Assembly: GCA_963735175.1 (NCBI GenBank)
Contig: CAVTJX010000008.1
Span: 186,001 to 250,000 of the forward strand
Source: CAVTJX01 sp963735175
GTDB taxonomy: Bacteria; Electryoneota; RPQS01
Direction: 5' to 3'
Length of the DNA stretch: 64,000 bases
The translations under genes and the position numbers were made by a program. Of the stretch, positions 18,328 through 27,009 are shown piece by piece. The notes under the pieces were generated by a model, which did not search any database, was not told the DNA's origin, and saw nothing but the letters and a program-made list of their open reading frames with translations. Each line of letters starts with the position of its first letter. The stretch's first letter is position 1.

Positions 18328-20406
18328 ATGAATTTGCGCCGAGTTTTTCGAGGAATAATCCTGTTCACGACGATTCTGTCGCTGGCGGTTTGCGCTCAGG
18401 GAGCGACGCGGATCGTTTTATTGGAAGGGTTTACGCAATGGAACTGCGGGCCTTGTGCGCTGTGGAATCCGACGGAAACACCGCTCCTCACCGCGTTAAC
18501 GCGCGACACCGTGCTGGCGATCAAATATCACGGCTGGTGGCCGGGCAGCAACAATGACGCTTTCTACCTTTACAACACCGCGGAGAATGCCGCCCGCATC
18601 AACTATTACAGCATCAACGCCGTGCCCGATGTGCGCATCGACGGCGTGGTGGATCCGAATGTCAACGCCGGTGACTTGAACGGATCGCGGACGCGCGTCC
18701 GGAATGCGATTTATACCCGGTATGAAATGCCCGCGCCGTGCAGCATTGAGATGTCGGCTTACCCGGTGGGGACGACGGAGATTGCATTCTGCGGCACGTT
18801 ATCGGCGGAATTGGACTTGCCGCCGTCGCGTTTGCGCGTCGTATTGATCACCAATAACGTGACGTACGGCTCGGCTCCGGGCTCCAACGGCGAGCGCAGC
18901 TTTGACAACATTTTCCGCGACGTCTATCCCGACGCGGCGGGCGAACTGATCAGCTCGCTGCCGCTGGGCGAAACATATTCCTTCGGCGGCACGCTGAACA
19001 AGCTGTCCGCGTGGGATACGGACGACCTGACGGTGATCGCCTTTTTGCAGGATGAGGCCTCGGCGGAGATTTATCAGGCCGCCTATACCGATGTCGTCGC
19101 CGGTTACGGCATGACCGCGACCTGCGACGATCCGTCGCAGCGGCTGGTGGCGCCGGACGGTGGCGAGATCAGCTATACGATCGACCTGGCGAATGTGGGA
19201 TCGATGACAGATTCGTACCTGGCGACGCTGATCGGCCACTTCCCCACTGGTTGGACGCATACGATTGAGGCCGACAATGTGCCGCCCGACCCAGACAACG
19301 TGTTCATTCAACTCGACGGCGGCGCGACAGCAACGGTCACCGTGCGCGTGAATCCCAACGGTTATCCCGGGAGCCTGGACTTTCAGGCGATGGTGCAGTC
19401 GGACAACCTGCCCTCCTGCTCGATGAACAAGCGCTTCCGGTTGATGAGCCAGCCGGACATACTGCTGGTGGATGACGACGGCGGCGCGAGCTATGGCAAT
19501 ATCGAGCGCTTTTTCAGCGATTGCGCCGAGTCGGTGGTGACGGACCACAGTTGGGGCTGGTGGGATGCGCAGGCGGGATCGCTGGACGCCGAACTACTGG
19601 CCGACATTCCGTTGGTGGTGTGGTTCACGGGCCGCTGCCAGAACGGGCAGACGTTAACCACGGACGAACAGACGCTGTTGACAAATTATCTGGACGCCGG
19701 TGGCCGGTTGTTCCTCAGCGGCCAGGGCATCGCTTTTGATATTCGCGCCTCGGTCTTCATGGCCGAGAAACTGCACGCCGCACTCCTCGCCACGGTGCCC
19801 ACGAATCGCACGGTCAATGGCATCGCCGGCGAATCGATGAGCGAGGGTCTGACGTTGTCGATTTCGGGCGGCGACGGCGCCAACAACCAGTCGCGGCAGA
19901 ATTCGATTCGCGCCCTGGCGGGAGCGGAGCCGATCTGGCGCTACCCGAACCAGACACTGGATTCCTGCGCCGGACTGAAGGTTGCCGCGGACAATTATGC
20001 GCTGGTGTTCCTGCCGTTCGGTTTCGAGGCGATCAGTTCGTCCGAAACCCGCGACGACGTGATGGGGCGCGCGCTGGGCTGGCTGCTGGGCACGCTGACA
20101 GCGGAGCCGCAGCCGGTGGCCGCCACACCGCATGAATTCATGCTGGGCCAGAACTATCCGAATCCGTTCAACCCGGAGACGGTAATTCCCTACACGCTGC
20201 CGGCGCGGGGGCAAGTGACGTTGTCGGTTTACGATTTGCTGGGCCGAGAGGTGACGACGCTGGTGAGCGGGCCGCAAGAGGCCGGCGCACATGCGGTGGC
20301 GTGGAACGCCGGTCATATGGCCAGCGGGCTGTATTTCTACCGGCTGGATGTACTCGCCGGTGCGGCCAGCTACCACGCGACGCGCAAGCTGATGCTGCTC
20401 AAGTAA
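18328..20406 (+). CDS. Secreted Omp28-like protein with thioredoxin-type CxxC and type IX sorting tail
   Basis: 692 residues, intact. Signal peptide ends near VCAQGA. The N-terminal third is thioredoxin-like as in Omp28: LLEGFTQWNCGPCALWNP carries a CGPC redox motif, followed by AIKYHGWWPG and VPDVRIDGVV (cis-Pro region). A beta-rich middle (YTIDLANVGSMTDSYLAT) and a GATase-like alpha/beta segment (DILLVDDDGG; GGRLFLSGQGIAF) follow. The C-terminus is the FlgD-like sorting domain: QNYPNPFNPETVIPYTLP, LLGREVTTLV, SGLYFYRLDV. Exported to the surface or medium by inference. Likely an extracytoplasmic redox or cargo protein; substrate unknown. Confidence 0.85.
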   Translation: MNLRRVFRGIILFTTILSLAVCAQGATRIVLLEGFTQWNCGPCALWNPTETPLLTALTRDTVLAIKYHGWWPGSNNDAFYLYNTAENAARINYYSINAVPDVRIDGVVDPNVNAGDLNGSRTRVRNAIYTRYEMPAPCSIEMSAYPVGTTEIAFCGTLSAELDLPPSRLRVVLITNNVTYGSAPGSNGERSFDNIFRDVYPDAAGELISSLPLGETYSFGGTLNKLSAWDTDDLTVIAFLQDEASAEIYQAAYTDVVAGYGMTATCDDPSQRLVAPDGGEISYTIDLANVGSMTDSYLATLIGHFPTGWTHTIEADNVPPDPDNVFIQLDGGATATVTVRVNPNGYPGSLDFQAMVQSDNLPSCSMNKRFRLMSQPDILLVDDDGGASYGNIERFFSDCAESVVTDHSWGWWDAQAGSLDAELLADIPLVVWFTGRCQNGQTLTTDEQTLLTNYLDAGGRLFLSGQGIAFDIRASVFMAEKLHAALLATVPTNRTVNGIAGESMSEGLTLSISGGDGANNQSRQNSIRALAGAEPIWRYPNQTLDSCAGLKVAADNYALVFLPFGFEAISSSETRDDVMGRALGWLLGTLTAEPQPVAATPHEFMLGQNYPNPFNPETVIPYTLPARGQVTLSVYDLLGREVTTLVSGPQEAGAHAVAWNAGHMASGLYFYRLDVLAGAASYHATRKLMLLK

Positions 20407-20452
20407 CCAAACATCCGGGTACGGCTTACAGGATTAACAACGGTTGGCGATT

Positions 20453-20471
20453 CGCGCCCCAGCGGGGGCGC
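20453..20471 (+). other. GC hairpin ahead of the first duplicated gene
   Basis: GCGCCCC/GGGGGCGC hairpin followed about 20 bp later by the ribosome site GGGAGGGGAA. A related but diverged hairpin (CGCGCCCCCGTCGGGAGCGCG) lies at the same place before the second paralogue (about 22546), so it belongs to the duplicated unit. Confidence 0.5.
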
Positions 20472-20500
20472 GGTGAGGAAGTTTAATCGGGAGGGGAACC

Positions 20501-22235
20501 ATGATGTTGCTACTTCGACGAATCCTCCGGGGAGGGACCCGCAGGACGTTAGGACTCTCGTTTTTGATCGCCGCGGTTGCCGTGCTCGCGCTCGTATCGG
20601 CGCAGCCGGCCCGCGCCTGCTGGAGAACCGAGCTGATCGAGTGTTTCGACCGTTTTCCGACGCAATGGCCGTGGGCCACGCATCCGACCTCAAATCCCGT
20701 CCGCGCCTGGACCACGGGGACAAACGTGAGTCCCATCACCTGGGGCATCAATGACCGGGTTTTCTGCACGTCCGCACCCGGCTGCAACGCGAACGCGCAG
20801 TCGGCGTGGTGCATGGGAAAACCCGATCTGGGCCAGGATCCCGATTTCGACGTCTACGGCGCGAACTGGAACACATGGATGATCTGGGGGCCGGTGAATC
20901 TGTCGATTGCGACGGCGGCGCAAGTGTCGTTCTGGCTTTACAGCCGCTGCGGGATGGGTGACTCGGTTTACTGGGGCGTCTTGAAAGACGAACCGAATTT
21001 CAATACGCCGACTAAGGTCTACGTCGGCGGGAGCCGGCTGATGCGGACGAGCGACTGGGAAATGCAGTTGATGAACTTGACCAACCTGCGCAACTCGGTG
21101 GGCGACAGCGTTTCGGTACTTGGATTTCAGACCATTTTTATTTTTTGGCGGTTGCGGGCCGACCCCGGCCAGACACAGACGGCGGATCATGACATGGGTC
21201 CGTTCGTCGACAACGTTACCGTTGCCTGGGACGACGGGCAGCGCGACATCAAGACCACGGCCCCGGTGTTTTACGAGATCGTCGACACCACGTACCAGGT
21301 CTTAACACAGGCGCGGATCGGCGATCAGATCTATGCTGCGTTCAACGTCTCCACGTGCAGTGGCGGCGGTCTCAGCCGCTATCCGGCGTTCAACGTGCGT
21401 GCCTGGTTGAACGACACGTTGAAGGTGTACGATTCGACCTATACGGGCATTGAGCCGGCGTCCAGCCTGCCGATCGTGACCATCCCGTGGACGATCGTCA
21501 GCGCCGACAGCCATTACTTAAAGATCTACGTCGACAGCGCCAACGTCGTCGTGGAAAACAACGAGACCAACAACCGGGCCTCGAATGGGTTCACCGTGTT
21601 GCCGCCGAATCCGCCGCCGACTTTCGTGTGGCTGATGGCGCAGGACGACACGCTGGAGGTGACGACCGACAATCTGGTGCTGCGCTGGGAAGCCTACGAC
21701 ACGCAGGAGCAGGCGCACATTACGCTTTACTATGACGCGGACACGCTGGGCTGCACGGCGAGCAGCATCATCGGCGGCACCAACCGGCCCGAACGCGACG
21801 GCCCGGATTCGCTGTTCTGGAACATCCGCTTGATGGCGCTCAACACGCCGTACTACCTGCTGGCCCGCGTCAGTGACGCCGACACAACACTATGTATCCA
21901 TACCGCGTTCCCGTTCGTCAAGCACCAGAATCCATCTACCGTAGACCGACCGCTGGACGGCGTGATACCCGACCGCTTCTTACCTCGCGCAGAATTACCC
22001 GAATCCGTTCAATCCGCAGACGGAACTGCGGTTCGGATTGGCGAAGGCGGGGCATGTGACGTTACGGGTGTTTGATATCATGGGCCGCGAAGTCGCGAGA
22101 TTAGTGGACGGCGAGCGCACGCCCGGCGCGTACACCGTCACGTTCAATGCCGGCCAACTTGCCACCGGGCTGTATTTCTACACGATCACGACGCCCGAAG
22201 GCAGCGACAGCCGCAAGATGATGTTCATGAAATAA
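20501..22235 (+). CDS. Secreted CARDB-domain protein with type IX sorting tail, copy 1, frameshifted once
   Basis: About 577 residues. Signal peptide with a Cys right after PARA (SAQPARACWRTELIECFDRF). N-terminal beta-sandwich region with conserved Trp and Cys (WGPVNLSIATAAQVSFWLYS), then a CARDB-like adhesion/Ig module (QIYAAFNVSTC ... YLKIYVDSANVVVENNETNN), a second beta module, and the tail NYPNPFNPQTELRFGL, DIMGREVARLVDGE, GLYFYTITTPEG. The frame changes near 21984, where one extra base interrupts RFFLAQNYPNP. Ribosome site GGGAGGGGAA. Function unknown; probably a surface-exposed or secreted protein. Paralogue at 22600-24350. Confidence 0.82.
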
Positions 22236-22599
22236 CGGCCGCGTCGCCATACACCGGGGATAGGCCGAAATCAAGCGGCGGACCATAAAGGTCCGCCGCT
22301 TGTCTTTAATGGACGACCGACTCGCCTTGGCGCGCGAAGAGGCATGCGGCAGGCCAGACGACCGATTGCGACGGTTCCTGCCATGACACGGGCAGTTGGC
22401 AACGCAGCCGGAAATTCACGGCGTGCGAAAGGGGTTGCGGTGTAACCTCTGCCAATGTATTTTACGACTTCGGTAGCCGGTTGCTACCAATGCCGCCGGG
22501 CGTGTTTTAGCGCTGCTGGCGTAACGAACTGACGGTCGGCTGTCCGCGCCCCCGTCGGGAGCGCGGTAAGGACGAGTATTAATCGGGAGGGGAACTCTG
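22236..22599. other. Spacer between duplicated genes
   Basis: No gene seen. Holds the terminator at 22273-22301, a GTAGCCGGTTGCTACC palindrome near 22471, and the GC hairpin plus GGGAGGGGAA ribosome site that repeat the upstream arrangement of copy 1. Confidence 0.6.
22273..22306 (+). terminator. Terminator of copy 1
   Basis: 12-bp perfect stem AAGCGGCGGACC / GGTCCGCCGCTT, loop ATAAA, then TGTCTTT. Confidence 0.85.
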
Positions 22600-24350
22600 A
22601 TGTTGCTACTTCGACGCATCCTCCGGGGAGGGACCCGTGGGACCTTACTACTCTCGCTGACGCTGATGGGGGCGGTGGCGCTGACGGTGTTCCCGGCGCA
22701 GCCGGCCCGCGCCTGTTGGAGAACCGAGCTGATCGAATGTTTCGACCGTTTTCCGACCGTGTGGAATGTGGGGTGGGCCCTGGGGATCTGCGGATGGCAG
22801 ACGCAGACCACCACCCCGCAGCGCGGCTGGTCGTCGGGGGGCAACCTTAGCCCCTACATCACTTGGGGAATTACAGACCGCGTATACCACCCCTCGACAC
22901 CGGGCTGCGTGGCCAATACACAGTCGGCGTGGTGCCTTGGCTGTCCGGAACGCGGACAGGATCCGGATTTCAACGTCTATCCGCCGAATACCGACGTCTT
23001 CATGGTGTGGGGGCCGGTGAATTTGTCGATTGCCACGGCGGCGCAAGTGTCGTTCTGGCTTTACAGCCGTTGCGGTTTGGGCGATTCGGTGTACTGGGGC
23101 GCGTGCCAGACGACGAATCCGAACACGAACCCGCGCATCGGCGGCAGCCGGCTAATGCGGACAACGGAATGGGAAATGCAGCTCATGGACCTGACCAACA
23201 TGCGCGCCACCAACGGTGACAGCGTATCGATGCTCGGGTTGTCGACGGTGTATTTTTTCTGGCGGTTGAAAGCTGACGGCAGCCAGCAGTCGTTGGACGA
23301 TCATGACATGGGTCCGTTTGTCGACAACGTTACCGTTGCCTGGGACGACGGGCAGCGCGACATCAAAACCACGGCCCCGGTGTTTTACGAGATCGTCGAC
23401 ACCACGTACTCAGGTGTTAACACAGGCGCGAATCGGCGATCAGATCTATGCTGCGTTCAACGTCTCCACGTGCAGTGGCGGCGGTCTCAGCCGCTATCCG
23501 GCGTTCAACGTGCGTGCCTGGTTGAACGACACGCTGATGGTGTACGATTCCACTTATACGGGCATTGAGCCGGCGTCCAGCCTGCCGATCGTGACCATCC
23601 CGTGGACGATCGTCAGCGCCGACAGCCATTACTTAAAGATCTACGTCGACAGCGCCAACGTCGTCGTGGAAAACAACGAGACCAACAACCGGGCCGCGGG
23701 TGGGTTCACCGTGTTGCCGCCGAATCCGCCGCCGACTTTTGTGTGGCTGATGGCGCAGGACGACACGCTGGAGGTGACGACCGACAATCTGGTGCTGCGC
23801 TGGGAAGCCTACGACACGCAAGAGCAGGCGCACATTACGCTTTACTATGACGCGGACACGCTGGGCTGCACGGCGAGCAGCATCATCGGCGGCACCAACC
23901 GGCCCGAACACGACGGCCCGGATTCGCTGTTCTGGAACATCCGCTTGATGGCGCTCAACACGCCGTACTACCTACTGGCTCGCGTCAGTGACGCTGACAC
24001 GGCCATTTGCATCCATACTGCGTTCCCGTTCGTCAAGCGCCAGGATACATCTACCGTGCGACCGGCCACTGGACGGTGCCATTCCCGACCGCTTCTTCCT
24101 CGCGCAGAATTACCCGAATCCGTTCAATCCGCTGACGGAACTGCGTTTCGGATTGGCGAAGGCGGGGCATGTGACGTTACGGGTGTTTGATATCATGGGC
24201 CGCGAGGTCGCGAGATTAGTGGACGGCGAGCGCACGCCCGGCACCTACACGGTCACGTTCAATGCCAACGAACTTGCCACCGGGCTGTATTTCTATACGA
24301 TCACGACGCCCGAAGGCAGCGACAGCCGCAAGATGATGTTCATGAAATAA
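22600..24350 (+). CDS. Secreted CARDB-domain protein with type IX sorting tail, copy 2, frameshifted twice
   Basis: Paralogue of 20501-22235 with the same order: signal peptide (FPAQPARACWRTELIECF), Trp/Cys-rich beta region with a changed insert (GICGWQTQTTTPQRG), CARDB module, second beta module and sorting tail NYPNPFNPLTELRFGL. Frame changes near 23410 (TACTCAGGTGTTAACACAGG against TACCAGGTCTTAACACAGG in copy 1) and near 24055 (GTGCGACC against GTAGACCG in copy 1). The intact sister copy shows these to be base-level indels. The ATG at 22600 matches the second ATG of copy 1. Confidence 0.82.
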
Positions 24351-24387
24351 CGGCCGCGTCACCATACACCGGGGATAGGCCGAAATC

Positions 24388-24420
24388 AAGCGGCGGACCA
24401 TAACGGTCCGCCGCTTGTCA
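24388..24420 (+). terminator. Terminator of copy 2
   Basis: Same 12-bp stem as in copy 1, loop ATAAC, followed by TGTCATT. Part of the duplicated unit. Confidence 0.8.
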
Positions 24421-24526
24421 TTGGTGACCGGAGGTTCTATAGCGGTGGGAGCATCGCGGCCTTGAAGGCCGCGACGGCGATCAGCCGCAAGCTCGCGCGA
24501 TTGAAATGGCGCGATCTGTCACCGGC

Positions 24527-24562
24527 AAAAAGCGGCGAGCCCCGGAGAGGTTCACCGCTTTT
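24527..24562. terminator. Terminator downstream of the SLBB gene
   Basis: AAAAAGCGG (24527-24535) pairs with CCGCTTTT (24555-24562); A-rich and T-rich flanks allow action in both directions, between convergent units. A separate TCGCGGCC-TTGAA-GGCCGCGA palindrome lies at about 24453-24473. Confidence 0.65.
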
Positions 24563-24585
24563 CGTGTGTTGGCGCCAGGCGCGTT

Positions 24586-25128
24586 TTATTTGCGAATGAC
24601 GAACAAATAGTAGACGTTGGCGACGAGGGCGAGGTTGCCCACGACCTGCATGACGTCGGCGAAGAGCTGCCAGGTGGAGCCGCTGACGATGACCGTGTCT
24701 TCGGGCTTGAGGCTGGGGATGAGGCGTTTGTCGCCGGTCTTCAGGAAGCGCTTGATATTGACCTGGATGACCTCGTTCTCGCCGCCGGGCGTGCCGCGCA
24801 CCAGCGCGACATCGGAGATCCGCGATTTGGGAATCGGGCCGCCGGCGGCGGAAATCAGCGTGATTAAATCGGTGGTGGCGGGCACGAAATACTGCCCCGG
24901 TCGCAGCACCCGCCCCCAGACGTTGACGCGCATCAGCAGTTCGTTCGCCTGGCCCAGGTAATACTGGTTGCCTTCACCCACGCTCTGGATGACCGCGGGG
25001 GTCTGGGTCGTCTGCCCCTGCTGGTAGGGGCTTTGCTGGGCGAGCGCCACGAGCGGCATGAACAGCGCGACGTGTAATGTGAGCAGCGTAACAGCCACGG
25101 GATACCAAAGTCCTCGGCGAGTCCCCAT
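24586..25128 (-). CDS. Exported SLBB-domain protein
   Basis: 180-residue exported protein. Signal peptide ends LVALA-QQ. The SLBB (beta-grasp) domain reads VNVWGRVLRPGQYFVPATTDLITLISAAGG, with DTVIVSGS and a hydrophobic C-terminal segment (VVGNLALVANVYYLFVI) that could be a membrane span. SLBB domains occur in polysaccharide export proteins, but the upstream Poly_export domain is missing, so this is a short or accessory version. ATG 25128 has GGAGG five bases upstream. Last gene of the PorU-PorV-lipoprotein operon; a link to surface glycan handling is inferred. Confidence 0.75.
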   Translation of the reverse strand: MGTRRGLWYPVAVTLLTLHVALFMPLVALAQQSPYQQGQTTQTPAVIQSVGEGNQYYLGQANELLMRVNVWGRVLRPGQYFVPATTDLITLISAAGGPIPKSRISDVALVRGTPGGENEVIQVNIKRFLKTGDKRLIPSLKPEDTVIVSGSTWQLFADVMQVVGNLALVANVYYLFVIRK

Positions 25129-25146
25129 GCGATCCTCCACAGGCCA

Positions 25147-25978
25147 CTAATTGGTAAAGGTAAAAGTCGTATAGACCGCCGCGCCGGCCACGGTGTCGGC
25201 GTGGTCGGCGTTGCGGCGGTCACAAATTGCATTCAACTGGCAGACATAGACAGCGCCCGGCGTCATCGGATTGGCGGGCGTGGAAAAATCGAGCGTCACC
25301 GTTTCGCTCGATTGGTAGCGGCGTTCGATGCGGAAGAGGGCGACATCGGCCGGACCCCGCTGCTGACTGTAGACGCGGATCGCGTAGTACGAGGGCCGGT
25401 CGGTTTCAGTCCCGAGCGCGTACAGCCAGCTCAGATTGTAGCGGTTCGTTTCGAGGCGCGCGACCGTCAGGTTGAAGGGATTCTTAATCAGCCGGTAATA
25501 CTGCGGCACGGAAAATTCCGAGAGGTTGTTGCCTTCATCGTAAGCGCGCACGTACCAGAAGTAACCGCGCGATTCGCCGTCCTCGTCCGGTCCCAGCATG
25601 TTGCCACTGCCGCCGCTGCCGGTGGAATCACCCTCGTCAACCCAGTCGTAGCTGGACTGGCCGCGCGGCAAATCGACGTCGAGGCGGAGGTCACGCACCA
25701 TGTAGCGGTGCGCAAGATCGAACTCGGAGGCGCGATAGACGCGATAGCCGGCGACATCGTCTTCGGTATTGGCGAGCCACTGCACGCGCACCCAGTGTTG
25801 CAACTCCGACGACACCGGCTCGGGGTGCAGCCCGGTCTGCGGGTAGGTGCTGTCGGCGGAGCGGGCCACGAGCCGGGGCTGCGACGGCGGCAGGTCGTCG
25901 CGGGTGCTTCTGGTTTTCGCCGCAGCCGATGATGACGAGGGCTGCCGTGAGCAGCAGTCCACCCGAGATCGCTTTCAT
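25147..25978 (-). CDS. Fibronectin-type lipoprotein, frameshifted
   Basis: Lipoprotein: MKAISGGLLLTAALVIIGCGENQ has a lipobox ending in Cys. The rest is built of fibronectin III-like segments: VQWLANTEDDVAGYRVYRASE, then GYFWYVRAYDEGNNLSEFS and NLSWLYALGTETDRPSYYAIRVYS. One frame change near 25905, just after the lipobox. The ATG at 25978 has GAGGAG upstream. Lies between the PorV-like gene and the SLBB gene with short spacers, so part of the same operon. Role unknown; probably periplasmic face of the outer membrane. Confidence 0.72.
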
Positions 25979-25989
25979 AGGGAAGCTCC

Positions 25990-27009
25990 TCATCGTAAAC
26001 GGAAGGCGACACTAACCCGGTGGGTTGCGCCCAGTTCGCGCGAGAGGTAGGCGTAATCGACGGTTGCCCGCCAGAGCGACAGCCCCGCGCCGGCCGTCCA
26101 TTCGTTGCCCCACAGCCCGCCGCGCAGCGCGAGCACGCGTTCGTACTGGTATTCGAGGCCCCAGTGGTCGGTGTAGTCCCAGCGTTTCTCGGCGTCGAAA
26201 CTGGCGGTCACCTTACTGTCTTTGCCGGGTAGCTTCTGGATAAAGGCCAGGCCGCGGCGGAAGTTGGCGGGGATCGCGTCCTTGTTGCCGGATCCCCAGT
26301 CGACGGCGGTGCGCGTCGCGTCCTGATAGTTGACGCCGAACGCCACGGCCGCCTGCCAGCGCTCAAAGAAGATGTCGCTCAGCTTGACTTTGATCTGGCC
26401 GCCGAAATCCGCGCCCATGCCCGAGCCGGACGCCCCGCCCAGTTTTTGGTTGATGAGCTTGATGCTTGCGCCGAGCGGGATCTCGAGCGGGATCTGAAAA
26501 TACGACCAGCCAAAGTCGAGCGTCCAATGATTGTTCTTGGCGAAGGTGAAGAAGACCGCCGATTCATTATCGCCGAACACGCCCCGCGGTTCGGCGCCCG
26601 TCGCCAGCAGGTATTCCTGCACGGAAAGCGTGTCGCCGTCGATGATGCGGTTCTGGAGCAGGGTGTAGTCGGGATGCTCGCCGATGTCGGGCACGCCGAG
26701 GCGCACATAGTTGATCGCGAGGACCGCGCCACTGGCGGGCAGCGTGATCCCGGCGACGGAATAGTTGGCGAGGCCGTCCCACAGGTCGGCGTACATCGCG
26801 CTGACCTGCAATCCGGAGACGTGGCCGATGGCGGCCGGATTCCAGTAGAAGCCGAGGGCGTCATCCGTGAAGGCCGTGACCGCGCCGCCCATGGCCACCG
26901 CGCGCGCGCCGACGCCGATTTCCAGAAATTCCCCCGCGTATTTGGCCGCCCACGCGGAGGGGATCAGAGCAAGGCTGGCCATGGCCACGAAGAGCAGTTT
27001 TTTCAGCAT
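25990..27009 (-). CDS. PorV/PorQ-like outer-membrane beta-barrel protein
   Basis: 339 residues with signal peptide ending SAWA-AK. The start of the mature protein, FLEIGVGARAVAMGGAVTAFTDDALGFYWNPAAI, is the hallmark of the PorV/PorQ (UPF0164) family, which acts as a shuttle or attachment partner in type IX secretion. The remainder alternates as a beta-barrel and ends RVSVAFRLR. Its ATG overlaps the stop of the PorU-like gene by one base. Which cargo it carries is unknown. Confidence 0.85.
   Translation of the reverse strand: MLKKLLFVAMASLALIPSAWAAKYAGEFLEIGVGARAVAMGGAVTAFTDDALGFYWNPAAIGHVSGLQVSAMYADLWDGLANYSVAGITLPASGAVLAINYVRLGVPDIGEHPDYTLLQNRIIDGDTLSVQEYLLATGAEPRGVFGDNESAVFFTFAKNNHWTLDFGWSYFQIPLEIPLGASIKLINQKLGGASGSGMGADFGGQIKVKLSDIFFERWQAAVAFGVNYQDATRTAVDWGSGNKDAIPANFRRGLAFIQKLPGKDSKVTASFDAEKRWDYTDHWGLEYQYERVLALRGGLWGNEWTAGAGLSLWRATVDYAYLSRELGATHRVSVAFRLR

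Larger units (their letters stand above)
20501..22310 (+). repeat. Duplicated unit, copy 1
   Basis: Gene, ribosome site and terminator are repeated at 22600-24420. From the phrase encoding HDMGPFVDNVTVAWDDGQRD to the terminator the DNA of the two copies is almost identical; the 5' thirds differ much more. Confidence 0.9.
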
